Translations under genes and position numbers: made by a program
Assembly: GCF_900114095.1 (NCBI RefSeq)
Contig: NZ_FORV01000008.1
Coordinates: forward strand, 62,001-126,000
Direction of reading: 5' to 3'
Origin: Sphingomonas sp. NFR04
GTDB lineage: Bacteria > Pseudomonadota > Alphaproteobacteria > Sphingomonadales > Sphingomonadaceae
DNA: 64,000 nt
Part shown: positions 8,412 through 16,259 of the stretch, in pieces
Position numbering within the stretch: position 1 is the stretch's first letter
Layout: each line of letters opens with the position of its first letter
Notes under the pieces: model-generated
The model's database searches: none
The model's input: the letters and a program-made list of their open reading frames with translations, nothing else
Told to the model about the DNA's origin: nothing

Positions 8412-9323
8412 ATGAAGCTACCGGATTTCGAGGCCTGGGCAGTGTTCGCCAGCGTAGTCGAGCATCGCTCGTTCAGCGGCGCGGCGCTGGCGCTGGGCGT
8501 CTCCAAGGCAACCGTGTCCAAGGCGATCACCCGCCTGGAGGAGCGGCTGGGCACCGCATTGTTCCACCGCACCTCGCGGCGGCTGACGCTTACCGACAGC
8601 GGCCAGCAGCTCGCCGAACATGCCCAGCGCATCCTGGACGATGGCCAGTCGGCCGAGGAAGCCGCGTTCGAAAGCGCCAGCGCCCCCTCGGGCGTGGTGC
8701 GGCTGGCGGCGCCGCTGACCTTCGGCGCGCGGCATCTCTCCGGCCTGATCGCCGAGTTCATGACCGCGCATCCCCAGATCAAGGTGGAGCTGACGCTGTC
8801 CGACGCGTTCGTCGACATTGTCGGCGAGGGGATCGACGTGGCGATCCGCATCGCCGAGCTGCCCGACAGTTCGCTGCGCGCGCGACGGCTGGGGCCGGTG
8901 AACATCCATGTGGTCGCAGCCCCCGGCTATTTCGAGCGAGCCGGCCGCCCGCAACATCCCGCAGACCTCGCCCGGCATGCGTGCTTTGTCTATACCAACA
9001 CCGCGACGCCGGGCGTCTGGCGGTTCAAGAAGGCGGGCGGCGAGGAGGCTGCGGTGCGCGTCGACGGGCCGCTGCGTACCGACAATGGCGAGGCGATGCT
9101 GCCGGCATTGCGCGCCGGGCTGGGCGTCGCGCGGCTGCCGGGCTTTCTGGTCGATGCCGAGATCGCCGCGGGACGGTTGGAGGCAGTGCTCACCGATTGG
9201 GTGGCGGGCGCGGTGGGGCTCCACCTCGTCACCCCACCGGGATCGCGGCGGCCGGTGCGGGTGGAAGCATTGATCGAATTTCTCACGGAGCGGTTGCGCA
9301 GCATCTGCGTTCGGGCTGCGTGA
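8412..9323 (+). CDS. LysR-family transcriptional regulator
   Basis: A 303-residue regulator with an N-terminal winged helix (FASVVEHRSFSGAALALGVSKATVSKAITRLEERLG, about residues 10-44) and a LysR substrate-binding domain of the subgroup that includes DsdC-like and quinone-responsive regulators. The start at 8412 (MKLPDFEAW) follows GAGAGGCGGGG; an upstream in-frame ATG would lie in the operator. It probably regulates the divergent pirin-wrbA genes. Its stop overlaps the start of the downstream permease gene. Confidence 0.9.
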   Translation: MKLPDFEAWAVFASVVEHRSFSGAALALGVSKATVSKAITRLEERLGTALFHRTSRRLTLTDSGQQLAEHAQRILDDGQSAEEAAFESASAPSGVVRLAAPLTFGARHLSGLIAEFMTAHPQIKVELTLSDAFVDIVGEGIDVAIRIAELPDSSLRARRLGPVNIHVVAAPGYFERAGRPQHPADLARHACFVYTNTATPGVWRFKKAGGEEAAVRVDGPLRTDNGEAMLPALRAGLGVARLPGFLVDAEIAAGRLEAVLTDWVAGAVGLHLVTPPGSRRPVRVEALIEFLTERLRSICVRAA

Positions 9324-10390
9324 AGCGCCTCGTTCCCGATGATGCCGATGCGCGGTTCATCCGTCGCGTCCTTATCCTGCTCACCGTCGCCGCGGTGGTG
9401 GTGGCGCTGGTGCGCGCCGCCGATCTGCTGATCCTCACCTTCGGCGCGGTGCTCGGCGCGGTGGTGATTCGCGCCATTGCCGATCGCTACGCCCAGCTTG
9501 GCGTGCCGAAGCGCTGGTCGGTGGTGAGCGCGATGCTGACGGTGCTGGCCGCGATCGCCTTTCTCGTCTGGCTGTTCGCGGTGCAGTTCGGGCCGCAGGT
9601 CGAGGCGCTGGTCCGCTCGATCCCGCAGCTGGTCACGCGGCTCAAGGCATGGGCGCAGGAGAGCCCGGTAGCGGCGAAGCTCTATGATGCGGCAGAGGCG
9701 GCGTTCGCGGGTTCCCGAGTCGCGCGCGACGCCAGCGGCTTTGCGCTCGGCTCGTTCGAGCTGTTCCTCAACGCCCTGCTGCTGCTGGTCGGCGCGCTGT
9801 TCATGGCCGCCGATCCAGGGGTCTATATCCGCGGACTGCTGCTGCTCGCGCCCAAGGGCAACACGCGCGACGCCTTTGCGGACGCGCTGGCGGATGTGGG
9901 CACCACGCTGCGGCTGTGGCTGCGCACCCAGCTGATCCTGATGACCAGCATGGGCCTGCTGGTCGGGCTGGGGCTGTGGATCGCGGGGGTGCCGTCGCCC
10001 GCCGCGCTGGGGCTGCTCGCGGGGTTGAGCGAGTTCATCCCCTATGTCGGCCCCACCGCGGCGATGCTGCCCGCGCTGGGGCTTGCCGCCACCGGCGGAT
10101 CGGGGGCGCTGATCGGCTGCCTGCTGGTCTTCGCCGGCGTGCGAATCGTGCAGACCAACTTCCTCACTCCCTTCGTGCAGAGCCGCGTGATTTCGATCCC
10201 GCCGGCGGTCACGTTGTTCGCGATCATCGGCATCGGCTTCGTCTTCGGGCTGTTCGGCCTGTTCTTCTCGGCTGCGCTGCTGGTGGTGATCTTCACGCTG
10301 GTACGTAGCCTGTATCTGCGTGAGGTTCTGGGCGAGGAGATCGATGTAAGACCCCAGGATTCCACGGGTACGGCCGAACCCGATGCGTAA
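9320..10390 (+). CDS. AI-2E family transporter (PerM/YdgG-type membrane protein)
   Basis: A 356-residue polytopic inner-membrane protein of the PF01594 family, whose members export autoinducer-2 or act as ion antiporters; the substrate here is unknown. About eight hydrophobic segments are visible. The family-typical stretch LSEFIPYVGPTAAMLPALG lies near residues 236-254. The start is a GTG overlapping the upstream LysR stop (GTGA), implying translational coupling. The C-terminal tail is short and hydrophilic. Confidence 0.88.
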   Translation: MKRLVPDDADARFIRRVLILLTVAAVVVALVRAADLLILTFGAVLGAVVIRAIADRYAQLGVPKRWSVVSAMLTVLAAIAFLVWLFAVQFGPQVEALVRSIPQLVTRLKAWAQESPVAAKLYDAAEAAFAGSRVARDASGFALGSFELFLNALLLLVGALFMAADPGVYIRGLLLLAPKGNTRDAFADALADVGTTLRLWLRTQLILMTSMGLLVGLGLWIAGVPSPAALGLLAGLSEFIPYVGPTAAMLPALGLAATGGSGALIGCLLVFAGVRIVQTNFLTPFVQSRVISIPPAVTLFAIIGIGFVFGLFGLFFSAALLVVIFTLVRSLYLREVLGEEIDVRPQDSTGTAEPDA

Positions 10391-10429
10391 ATTCCCCAGG
10401 GCTTGCGGAACCGTCCGACTTACGAGAAA

Positions 10430-10462
10430 TTAACCTTTCGGCTTCATTGACGCTTAGGTTAA
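10430..10462 (+). promoter_or_regulatory. Possible CtrA half-sites upstream of ctrA
   Basis: TTAACC at 10430-10435 and GGTTAA at 10457-10462 match the CtrA half-site core (TTAACC) in opposite orientations, 63-95 bases before ctrA. Spacing is not the classical TTAA-N7-TTAA. Autoregulation is known for CtrA in Caulobacter; here it is inferred. Confidence 0.35.
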
Positions 10463-10524
10463 TGAAGCGTCCAGCGCGTCGGGCATCGGGGCTACGTCGT
10501 GTGGTGTGGACAGGGGAACCGGCA

Positions 10525-11232
10525 ATGCGCGTGCTGCTGATCGAAGACGAGCCTAGCACAGCCAAGGCGATCGAGCTGATCCTTTCGGGCGAAGGGTTCA
10601 ACGTCTATACGACCGACCTCGGTGAGGAAGGTTTGGACCTCGCCAAGCTGTATGACTACGACATCATCCTGCTGGACCTGAACCTGCCGGACATGCACGG
10701 CTATGACGTGCTGAAGAAGGTCCGCACCGCGCGGGTGCAGACCCCGGTGCTGATCCTTTCCGGCATCAGCGAGATGGATTCGAAGGTGCGCTCGTTCGGC
10801 TTCGGTGCCGACGATTACGTCACCAAGCCGTTCCACCGCGAAGAGCTGGTCGCCCGCATCCACGCCGTGGTGCGCCGCTCGAAGGGCCATTCGCAGTCGG
10901 TGATCCGCACCGGCAAGCTGGCGGTGAACCTGGATGCCAAGACCGTCGAGGTCGACGGCGCCCGCGTCCACCTGACCGGCAAGGAATATGCGATGCTGGA
11001 GCTGCTCTCGCTCCGCAAGGGTACCACGCTGACCAAGGAGATGTTCCTCAACCATCTCTATGGCGGCATGGACGAGCCCGAACTCAAGATCATCGACGTC
11101 TTCATCTGCAAGCTGCGCAAGAAGCTCAGCATGGCCTGCGAAGGTGACAATTATATCGAGACCGTCTGGGGCCGCGGCTATGTGCTGCGCGAGCCGGACG
11201 AGGGCATGCAGGCGGACACCCAGGTCGCCTGA
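10525..11232 (+). CDS. ctrA: Cell-cycle response regulator CtrA
   Basis: OmpR-type regulator of 235 residues that controls cell-cycle, motility and envelope genes in alphaproteobacteria. The receiver domain (1-120) starts MRVLLIEDEP and contains the phospho-acceptor Asp in IILLDLNLPDMHGYD. The DNA-binding winged helix (about 125-225) contains LTGKEYAMLELLSLRKG and the near-invariant CtrA stretch GGMDEPELKIIDVFICKLRKKL. The ATG at 10525 gives the canonical N-terminus. The C-terminus is not the AA degron of Caulobacter but ends TQVA. Confidence 0.97.
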   Translation: MRVLLIEDEPSTAKAIELILSGEGFNVYTTDLGEEGLDLAKLYDYDIILLDLNLPDMHGYDVLKKVRTARVQTPVLILSGISEMDSKVRSFGFGADDYVTKPFHREELVARIHAVVRRSKGHSQSVIRTGKLAVNLDAKTVEVDGARVHLTGKEYAMLELLSLRKGTTLTKEMFLNHLYGGMDEPELKIIDVFICKLRKKLSMACEGDNYIETVWGRGYVLREPDEGMQADTQVA

Positions 11233-11339
11233 TTTTTCCCGAGATCACGCAGGGGCAGGGCCGTCGTCACCTCCGGGTGGCGGCGGCCTTTTTCGTTTCG
11301 GGGCTGGTGGGCCGCCATCGGATCGACCACGTTCTTCGG

Positions 11340-11756
11340 ATGCGGAAATCCAGTGACCAACATGCCGCGCCGAAAGGCTTCAGCATCTCCGCCCGCCTGA
11401 AAAGCTTTCGCTACGCAATCCGCGGGATGCGCGTGCTGGTGCGGGAGGAGCATAATGCGCGGGTGCACCTGGCTGCCTCGCTTTGCGCGGTGGCGACCGG
11501 CGCCGTCTTGCAGCTTTCGGTCGGCGAGTGGCGCTGGCTCGTCCTCGCCATCGCGCTGGTGTGGCTGGCCGAGGCGTTCAACACCGCGATCGAGGATCTC
11601 TGCGACCGGATCTGTCCGAACTTCGATCCCGCGGTCGGGCGGATCAAGGATCTGGCGGCGGGCGGGGTGCTGGTTGCATCGCTTGCGGCTGCGGCGATCG
11701 GGCTGTTGACGCTGGGACCGCCGTTGTGGGAGCGGGTATCGGCGCTGCTAGGCTAA
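11340..11756 (+). CDS. dgkA: Diacylglycerol kinase (prokaryotic DgkA type)
   Basis: Small inner-membrane kinase that recycles diacylglycerol to phosphatidate. The 138-residue protein has an amphipathic N-terminal part (SISARLKSFRYAIRGMRVL), then REEHNARVHLAAS and the signature EAFNTAIEDLCD near residue 82, with three transmembrane segments. The start is the ATG of MRKSSDQ; a longer frame would enter the non-coding space after ctrA. A strong symmetric hairpin follows the stop. Confidence 0.92.
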   Translation: MRKSSDQHAAPKGFSISARLKSFRYAIRGMRVLVREEHNARVHLAASLCAVATGAVLQLSVGEWRWLVLAIALVWLAEAFNTAIEDLCDRICPNFDPAVGRIKDLAAGGVLVASLAAAAIGLLTLGPPLWERVSALLG

Positions 11757-11782
11757 GCCCCTCCCCTTCAGGGGAGGGGCTT
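11755..11782. terminator. Bidirectional terminator-like hairpin between dgkA and the HPP gene
   Basis: AAGCCCCTCCCC and GGGGAGGGGCTT form a perfect 12-base stem around the loop TTCA. It overlaps the dgkA stop and lies between convergent genes. The same hairpin forms the arms of the repeat found inside rnr at 17427-17536, so it is also a single unit of that repeat family. Confidence 0.65.
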
Positions 11783-11790
11783 TGCCTGCT

Positions 11791-12438
11791 TCACCCGCGT
11801 CGCGCTGCTGCATGGTTTTCCGCGCGGGCGAGCAGCGCCAGCAGGTCTTCGCGGCTGACGTCGAAGGCCTCGCCGGCCTCCTCCAGCGCCGCATCGACAT
11901 CCTCCGGCAGCAGGCCCGGGGCGGGCGGGGCGGGCTGCGCTCGGTGCGGATAGCTGTGGCCGGTGAAGCGATGGACGAGCAGCCCGCACAGCGTCAGCAG
12001 GACCGCGTTGATCCCGATCGGCAGCAGCACGAACCCCAGCCCCTGCGCCATCACGGCAGGCGCCAGCACCGGCAGCAGCACCGTCCCGCCGCCCGGCGGA
12101 TGCAGGCTGCGGGTCAGCGACATGACGAGGATCGCCAGCCCAACCGCCACGCCAGCGGCAAGCGCGCCATGCCCGAGCCACCACGCCACGGCCAGCCCGA
12201 CCAGCGCCGAAATCCCGTTCCCACCGATTACCCGCCAGGGCTGCGCCAGCGGGCTCGACGGCACCGCGAACACCAGCACCGCCGAGGCGCCGATCGGCGC
12301 CGCCAGCAGGATCGCCGTCGTGCCCTCGAACCCGGCGAGCGCCGAGACCCATGCCGTCACCCCGATCCCGATCGCGCCGCCCAGTGCCGCGCCGATCCGG
12401 TCGCGCCACTGCGCGCCGGCCATGACCAGCCGGAACAT
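11791..12438 (-). CDS. HPP family membrane protein
   Basis: A 215-residue inner-membrane protein with four hydrophobic segments and the name-giving motif TRSLHPPGGGT near residues 108-118. Plant and cyanobacterial members of this family have been linked to nitrite transport; the bacterial role is mostly unknown. The C-terminal 50 residues are hydrophilic and acidic (LLPEDVDAALEEAGEAF). It follows the amidohydrolase gene by four bases on the same strand, so it is probably co-transcribed. Confidence 0.85.
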   Translation of the reverse strand: MFRLVMAGAQWRDRIGAALGGAIGIGVTAWVSALAGFEGTTAILLAAPIGASAVLVFAVPSSPLAQPWRVIGGNGISALVGLAVAWWLGHGALAAGVAVGLAILVMSLTRSLHPPGGGTVLLPVLAPAVMAQGLGFVLLPIGINAVLLTLCGLLVHRFTGHSYPHRAQPAPPAPGLLPEDVDAALEEAGEAFDVSREDLLALLARAENHAAARRG

Positions 12439-12442
12439 CAGC

Positions 12443-14110
12443 TCAGGGCTTCGCGCCCCAGGCGCGGCGGCCGCCGACCCAGGTTTCCACCACCTTGGTC
12501 GCGCGCAGCTCGGCGGGCGAGGCGGTCAGCGGGTCGCGGTCGAGGATCAGGAAGTCGGCCCACAGCCCCGGTGCCAGCCGCCCGATCTTGTCGTCGGCAA
12601 AGCCTGCATAGGCCGCGCCGATGGTGAAGCCGGCCCAGCCTTCCTCGCGGGTCAGCTTCTCCTCCGGCCGCCAGCCGCCCGGCGGGTTGCCGGCCGCGTC
12701 CTGCCGGGTGAAGCTCGCCGCCCAGCCGGCCCAGGGATCGGGGCTCTCGACTGGATAGTCCGAACCGAAGGCGAGGTGCGTGCCGTTGCGCAGCATCGTC
12801 TTCCAGGCATAGGCACCGGTGAGACGATCGGGCCCCAGCCGTGCCTCGGCCATGAGCCGGTCGCTGGTCTCATGGACCGGCTGCATCGACGCGATCGTGC
12901 CATATTTGGCGAAGCGCGGCAGGTCCTTGGGATCGATGATCTGGGCGTGCTCGATCCGCCAGCGACGATCGCCCTTGTAGGTTTCGGAGAGGATCTCGAT
13001 CGCGTCGAGGACCTGCTGGTTGGCGCGGTCGCCGATCGCGTGGACGGCGATCTGGAAATTGTCCATCGCGCCGCGTGCCATCAGGTTGAGCAGCTGGTCG
13101 TCGGTGAGGAATCCCAGCCCCTTGTTGCCCGGCGCATCGCTGTAATCGGCCTTGAGCCACGCGCCGCGCGAGCCGAGCGCGCCGTCTGCGTAGAGCTTGA
13201 TGCCGCCCATCCGCAGCCGGTCACCATATAGCCAGGGCGTCGGCCCGGCGCCCGCGACGCGCAGCGCGGTGTCGACGCCGTGGGCATAGCTCAGGATGCG
13301 CAGGTGGAGCTGGCCGATATCGGCCATGCCGCGCATCGTCTCCCAGTCGTCGACCGTGGTGCCCATATCGGCCGTCGCGGTGATGCCGAGCGAGAGCAGC
13401 TTCTGCTGGGCCGCCAGGAACGCCGCATTGCGCTCGCGCGGGGTGGGCTGGGGCACGACCTTGGCGACCCGCTCGGTCGCGGCGTCGACCAGTACGCCGG
13501 TGGGCTTGCCGCTCGCATCGCGTTCGATGCGGCCGCCGGCGGGGTCCTTGGTGGCGGCAGTGACGCCCGCCAGTTCGAGTGCCTTGCTGTTCGCCCAGCC
13601 GGCATGGCCGTCGACCCGCTCCAGCCACACCGGGCGGTCGCTCACCGCACGGTCGAGATCGGCGGCGGTCGGGAAGCGGCCTAGCTTCCAGGCTTCCTGG
13701 TTCCAGCCGCGGCCGAGCACCCATTTCGCCCGGCTCTTGTCCGCATAGTCGCCGATGCGGGCGAGCGCGTCGTCGAGGCTGGTGGTGGCGGACAGGTCGA
13801 GCTGGAGCTGCTGGAAGCCGAGCCCCATGAAATGGCCATGCGCGTCGATCATCCCCGGGACGATCGTCGCGCCCTTGAGGTCGAGCCGCCAGACGAGCTT
13901 CTTCGGCCGCTTCTGTCCCTTGGCGTAGACCGCGACGACCTTGCCATAAGGATCGATCTGCAGCGCCTCGAACCGCACCACCGCGCCCTTGGAGTCGAGC
14001 GTGATGCCGTTGACATTGTCAACGATTCCATCGGCCTGGGCGGCGGGCGCGAGCAGCAGGGCGGTGGCGGCGGCAAGCCGCTTGAGGCGCGTGAACATGG
14101 GTGCGGGCAT
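12443..14110 (-). CDS. Exported amidohydrolase family protein (YtcJ-like)
   Basis: A 555-residue metal-dependent hydrolase with a signal peptide (RLKRLAAATALLLAPAAQA). The first metal motif is DAHGHFMG near residue 90, with AVHAIGD and IEHAQ in the middle and FGSDYPV near the C-terminal part of the barrel. These match the amidohydrolase-3 (YtcJ) group, whose substrates are mostly unassigned. The start may be 14110 or the Met at 14098, which gives a more usual signal peptide. It is divergent from ilvA with only 45 bases between. Confidence 0.85.
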   Translation of the reverse strand: MPAPMFTRLKRLAAATALLLAPAAQADGIVDNVNGITLDSKGAVVRFEALQIDPYGKVVAVYAKGQKRPKKLVWRLDLKGATIVPGMIDAHGHFMGLGFQQLQLDLSATTSLDDALARIGDYADKSRAKWVLGRGWNQEAWKLGRFPTAADLDRAVSDRPVWLERVDGHAGWANSKALELAGVTAATKDPAGGRIERDASGKPTGVLVDAATERVAKVVPQPTPRERNAAFLAAQQKLLSLGITATADMGTTVDDWETMRGMADIGQLHLRILSYAHGVDTALRVAGAGPTPWLYGDRLRMGGIKLYADGALGSRGAWLKADYSDAPGNKGLGFLTDDQLLNLMARGAMDNFQIAVHAIGDRANQQVLDAIEILSETYKGDRRWRIEHAQIIDPKDLPRFAKYGTIASMQPVHETSDRLMAEARLGPDRLTGAYAWKTMLRNGTHLAFGSDYPVESPDPWAGWAASFTRQDAAGNPPGGWRPEEKLTREEGWAGFTIGAAYAGFADDKIGRLAPGLWADFLILDRDPLTASPAELRATKVVETWVGGRRAWGAKP

Positions 14111-14155
14111 AGGGCCTGTTCCCCTGCCGCGCCAGATGGTCTAGGCGGGAAGCCT

Positions 14156-15400
14156 ATGGCTACCAAAGCAGCACCAGCGCCCGCATCGCTCCCCGTGTCC
14201 ATCGCCGATGTTCGTGCGGCGGCCGAGCGAATTTCGGGCGCAGTGGTGCGCACGCCGACGCTGCACAGCCGCACGCTGTCGCAGCTGACCGGCGCGAACG
14301 TGTATCTGAAGTTCGAGAACCTCCAGTTCACCGCCGCCTACAAGGAACGCGGCGCGCTCAACACGCTGCTGCAGCTGGATGCGGAGGCGCGCGCCAAGGG
14401 CGTGATCGCCGCGTCGGCCGGCAACCATGCGCAGGGCCTGGCCTATCACGCGACGCGGCTGGGCATCCCCAGCACGATCGTGATGCCCAAGAACACGCCG
14501 ATCGTGAAGGTCACGCAGACCGAAGGGCACGGTGCCAATGTCGTGCTGCACGGCGAGACCTTCGACGCGGCCTACCAGCATTCGCGCGAGCTGGAGGCCG
14601 AGCGCGGCTTCACCTTCATCCACCCGTTCGACGATCCCCGCGTGATCGCCGGCCAGGGCACCGCGACGCTGGAGCTGCTGGAGGACGTGCCGGGCATCGA
14701 CACGCTGGTCGTGCCGATCGGCGGCGGCGGGCTGATCTCGGGCGCGTCGGTCGTCGCCAAGGCGCAGGACCGGCCGATCGAGGTGCTCGGCGTCCAGGCC
14801 GAGCTCTACCCGTCGATGTACAACCGGGTTCACCACACCGAGATGCCGTGCGCAGGCGACACGCTCGCCGAGGGTATCGCGGTGAAATATCCCGGCACCA
14901 TCACCGCGAAGATCGTCGAGGCGCTGGTCGACGACATCGTGCTGGTCGGCGAGCGCCGGCTGGAAGAGGCGGTGAGCCTGCTGCTCCAGATCGAGAAGAC
15001 GGTGGTGGAAGGGGCCGGGGCCGCTGGCCTTGCCGCGCTGCTGTCCGAGCCGGAGCGCTTCAAGGGCAAGACCGTCGGCACCATCCTGTGCGGCGGCAAT
15101 ATCGACACGCGGCTGCTGGCGAACGTGCTGCTCCGCGACCTCGCCCGGTCGGGTCGGCTCGCGCGTCTGCGCATCCGGCTGCAGGATCGCCCCGGCGCGC
15201 TGTTCCATGTCGCGCGGATCTTCCACGAGCAGGGCGTCAATATCATCGAGGTCTATCACCAGCGGGTGTTCACCTCGCTGCCCGCCAAGGGTCTGGTGAC
15301 CGACATCGAGTGCGAGACGCGCGACCGCAACCATCTCGATCGGCTGATCACCGCGCTGCGCCGCGCGCAATATGAAGTGAGCATGGTCGAGTCCGCCTGA
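14156..15400 (+). CDS. ilvA: Threonine ammonia-lyase (threonine dehydratase)
   Basis: PLP enzyme converting threonine to 2-oxobutanoate, feeding isoleucine synthesis or threonine catabolism. The 414-residue protein has the PLP lysine in AAYKERGA (about residues 58-65), the glycine-rich IGGGGLISG and SAGNHAQG motifs. A C-terminal ACT domain (LARLRIRLQDRPGALFHVARI onward, from about 327) indicates allosteric control. It is the shorter one-ACT class and so could also be called TdcB. The start is the ATG of MATKAAP. The next gene starts on the last base of its stop. Confidence 0.92.
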   Translation: MATKAAPAPASLPVSIADVRAAAERISGAVVRTPTLHSRTLSQLTGANVYLKFENLQFTAAYKERGALNTLLQLDAEARAKGVIAASAGNHAQGLAYHATRLGIPSTIVMPKNTPIVKVTQTEGHGANVVLHGETFDAAYQHSRELEAERGFTFIHPFDDPRVIAGQGTATLELLEDVPGIDTLVVPIGGGGLISGASVVAKAQDRPIEVLGVQAELYPSMYNRVHHTEMPCAGDTLAEGIAVKYPGTITAKIVEALVDDIVLVGERRLEEAVSLLLQIEKTVVEGAGAAGLAALLSEPERFKGKTVGTILCGGNIDTRLLANVLLRDLARSGRLARLRIRLQDRPGALFHVARIFHEQGVNIIEVYHQRVFTSLPAKGLVTDIECETRDRNHLDRLITALRRAQYEVSMVESA

Positions 15401-15999
15401 TGCGCACGCTGTTTTCGACCCTGCTCTACCAGCAGCCGCTGGGTGACGAGGCGCTGGTCGCCGATCTCGAAGCCTCGTGCCTGCAACTGGCTGAGGACGA
15501 CAGCGCCGGCCGCCGCTGGTGCCGCGAGAACCACTATCGTGGCTATACCAGCTATGCCTCGCTGAACGACCTGCCAATCCGCGACCCGGCCTTTGCGGAC
15601 CTGAAGCGGCTGCTCGACAGGCATGTCGCCAAGTTCGCCGAGGCGTGCGCGTTCGATCTCGCCGGGCGCAAGCTCAAGCTCGACAGCCTGTGGGTCAATG
15701 TGCTCGACGGCAAGGGCGGGCATAGCGCGCACATCCACCCGCACAGCGTCGTCTCGGGCACCGTCTATGTGGCGCTGCCGCAGGGCGCGCGGGGGCTCAA
15801 GCTGGAAGATCCCCGGCTCGCGATGATGATGGCGGCGCCGACGCGGCGGCCGGATGCGCCGGAGTCGCTCCAGCCGTTCATCGAAGTGGTGCCGGAGGTC
15901 GGCACGGTGCTGCTCTGGGAAAGCTGGCTGCGCCACGAAGTCCCGCCGGGAAATGGTAAGGACAAGCGGATCAGCGTCAGCTTCAACTATCGCTGGTGA
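15400..15999 (+). CDS. TIGR02466-family protein, putative 2OG-Fe(II) oxygenase
   Basis: A 199-residue protein with a jelly-roll oxygenase look. The motif LWVNVLDGKGGHSAHIHPHS contains HxH-type ligands near residues 112-116. A C-terminal VLLWESWLRHEVPPG and KRISVSFNY supply the expected distal histidine and the 2-oxoglutarate-binding arginine. The substrate is unknown. The start ATG shares its A with the ilvA stop (TGATG), suggesting coupled translation. Confidence 0.8.
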   Translation: MRTLFSTLLYQQPLGDEALVADLEASCLQLAEDDSAGRRWCRENHYRGYTSYASLNDLPIRDPAFADLKRLLDRHVAKFAEACAFDLAGRKLKLDSLWVNVLDGKGGHSAHIHPHSVVSGTVYVALPQGARGLKLEDPRLAMMMAAPTRRPDAPESLQPFIEVVPEVGTVLLWESWLRHEVPPGNGKDKRISVSFNYRW

Positions 16000-16129
16000 C
16001 GCGCTCCAGCGCCGCGACCTGCATCACCGGCCGCGCGGGCTTGGCGGGATGGAACGCAGCGGCGTGCGAGACGAACGCCACGCAGGTGCCGAGCGCGGCA
16101 CCGATCAACAGACAACGCGAAATAGCCAT
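15983..16129 (-). CDS. Small exported protein, unknown (48 residues)
   Basis: Starts at ATG 16129 after a good ribosome site (GAGGAG eight bases upstream). A hydrophobic N-terminal segment (CLLIGAALGTCVAFVSHAAA) is a signal peptide or single membrane span, followed by about 24 polar residues. It overlaps the end of the convergent oxygenase-like gene by 17 bases. No recognisable family; the ribosome site and signal make it plausible. Confidence 0.5.
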   Translation of the reverse strand: MAISRCLLIGAALGTCVAFVSHAAAFHPAKPARPVMQVAALERVTSDS

Positions 16130-16259
16130 GGACGGACTCCTCAAACGACACAGGATCCACAGTCCATTATAGTGAAGGCGGCGCTTACCATGGTGCATCC
16201 CGCGCTTTTACGGAGCTCGCAGGTGACGTCCGGCCGGATCGCCCCTATGTTGGGGGCCA

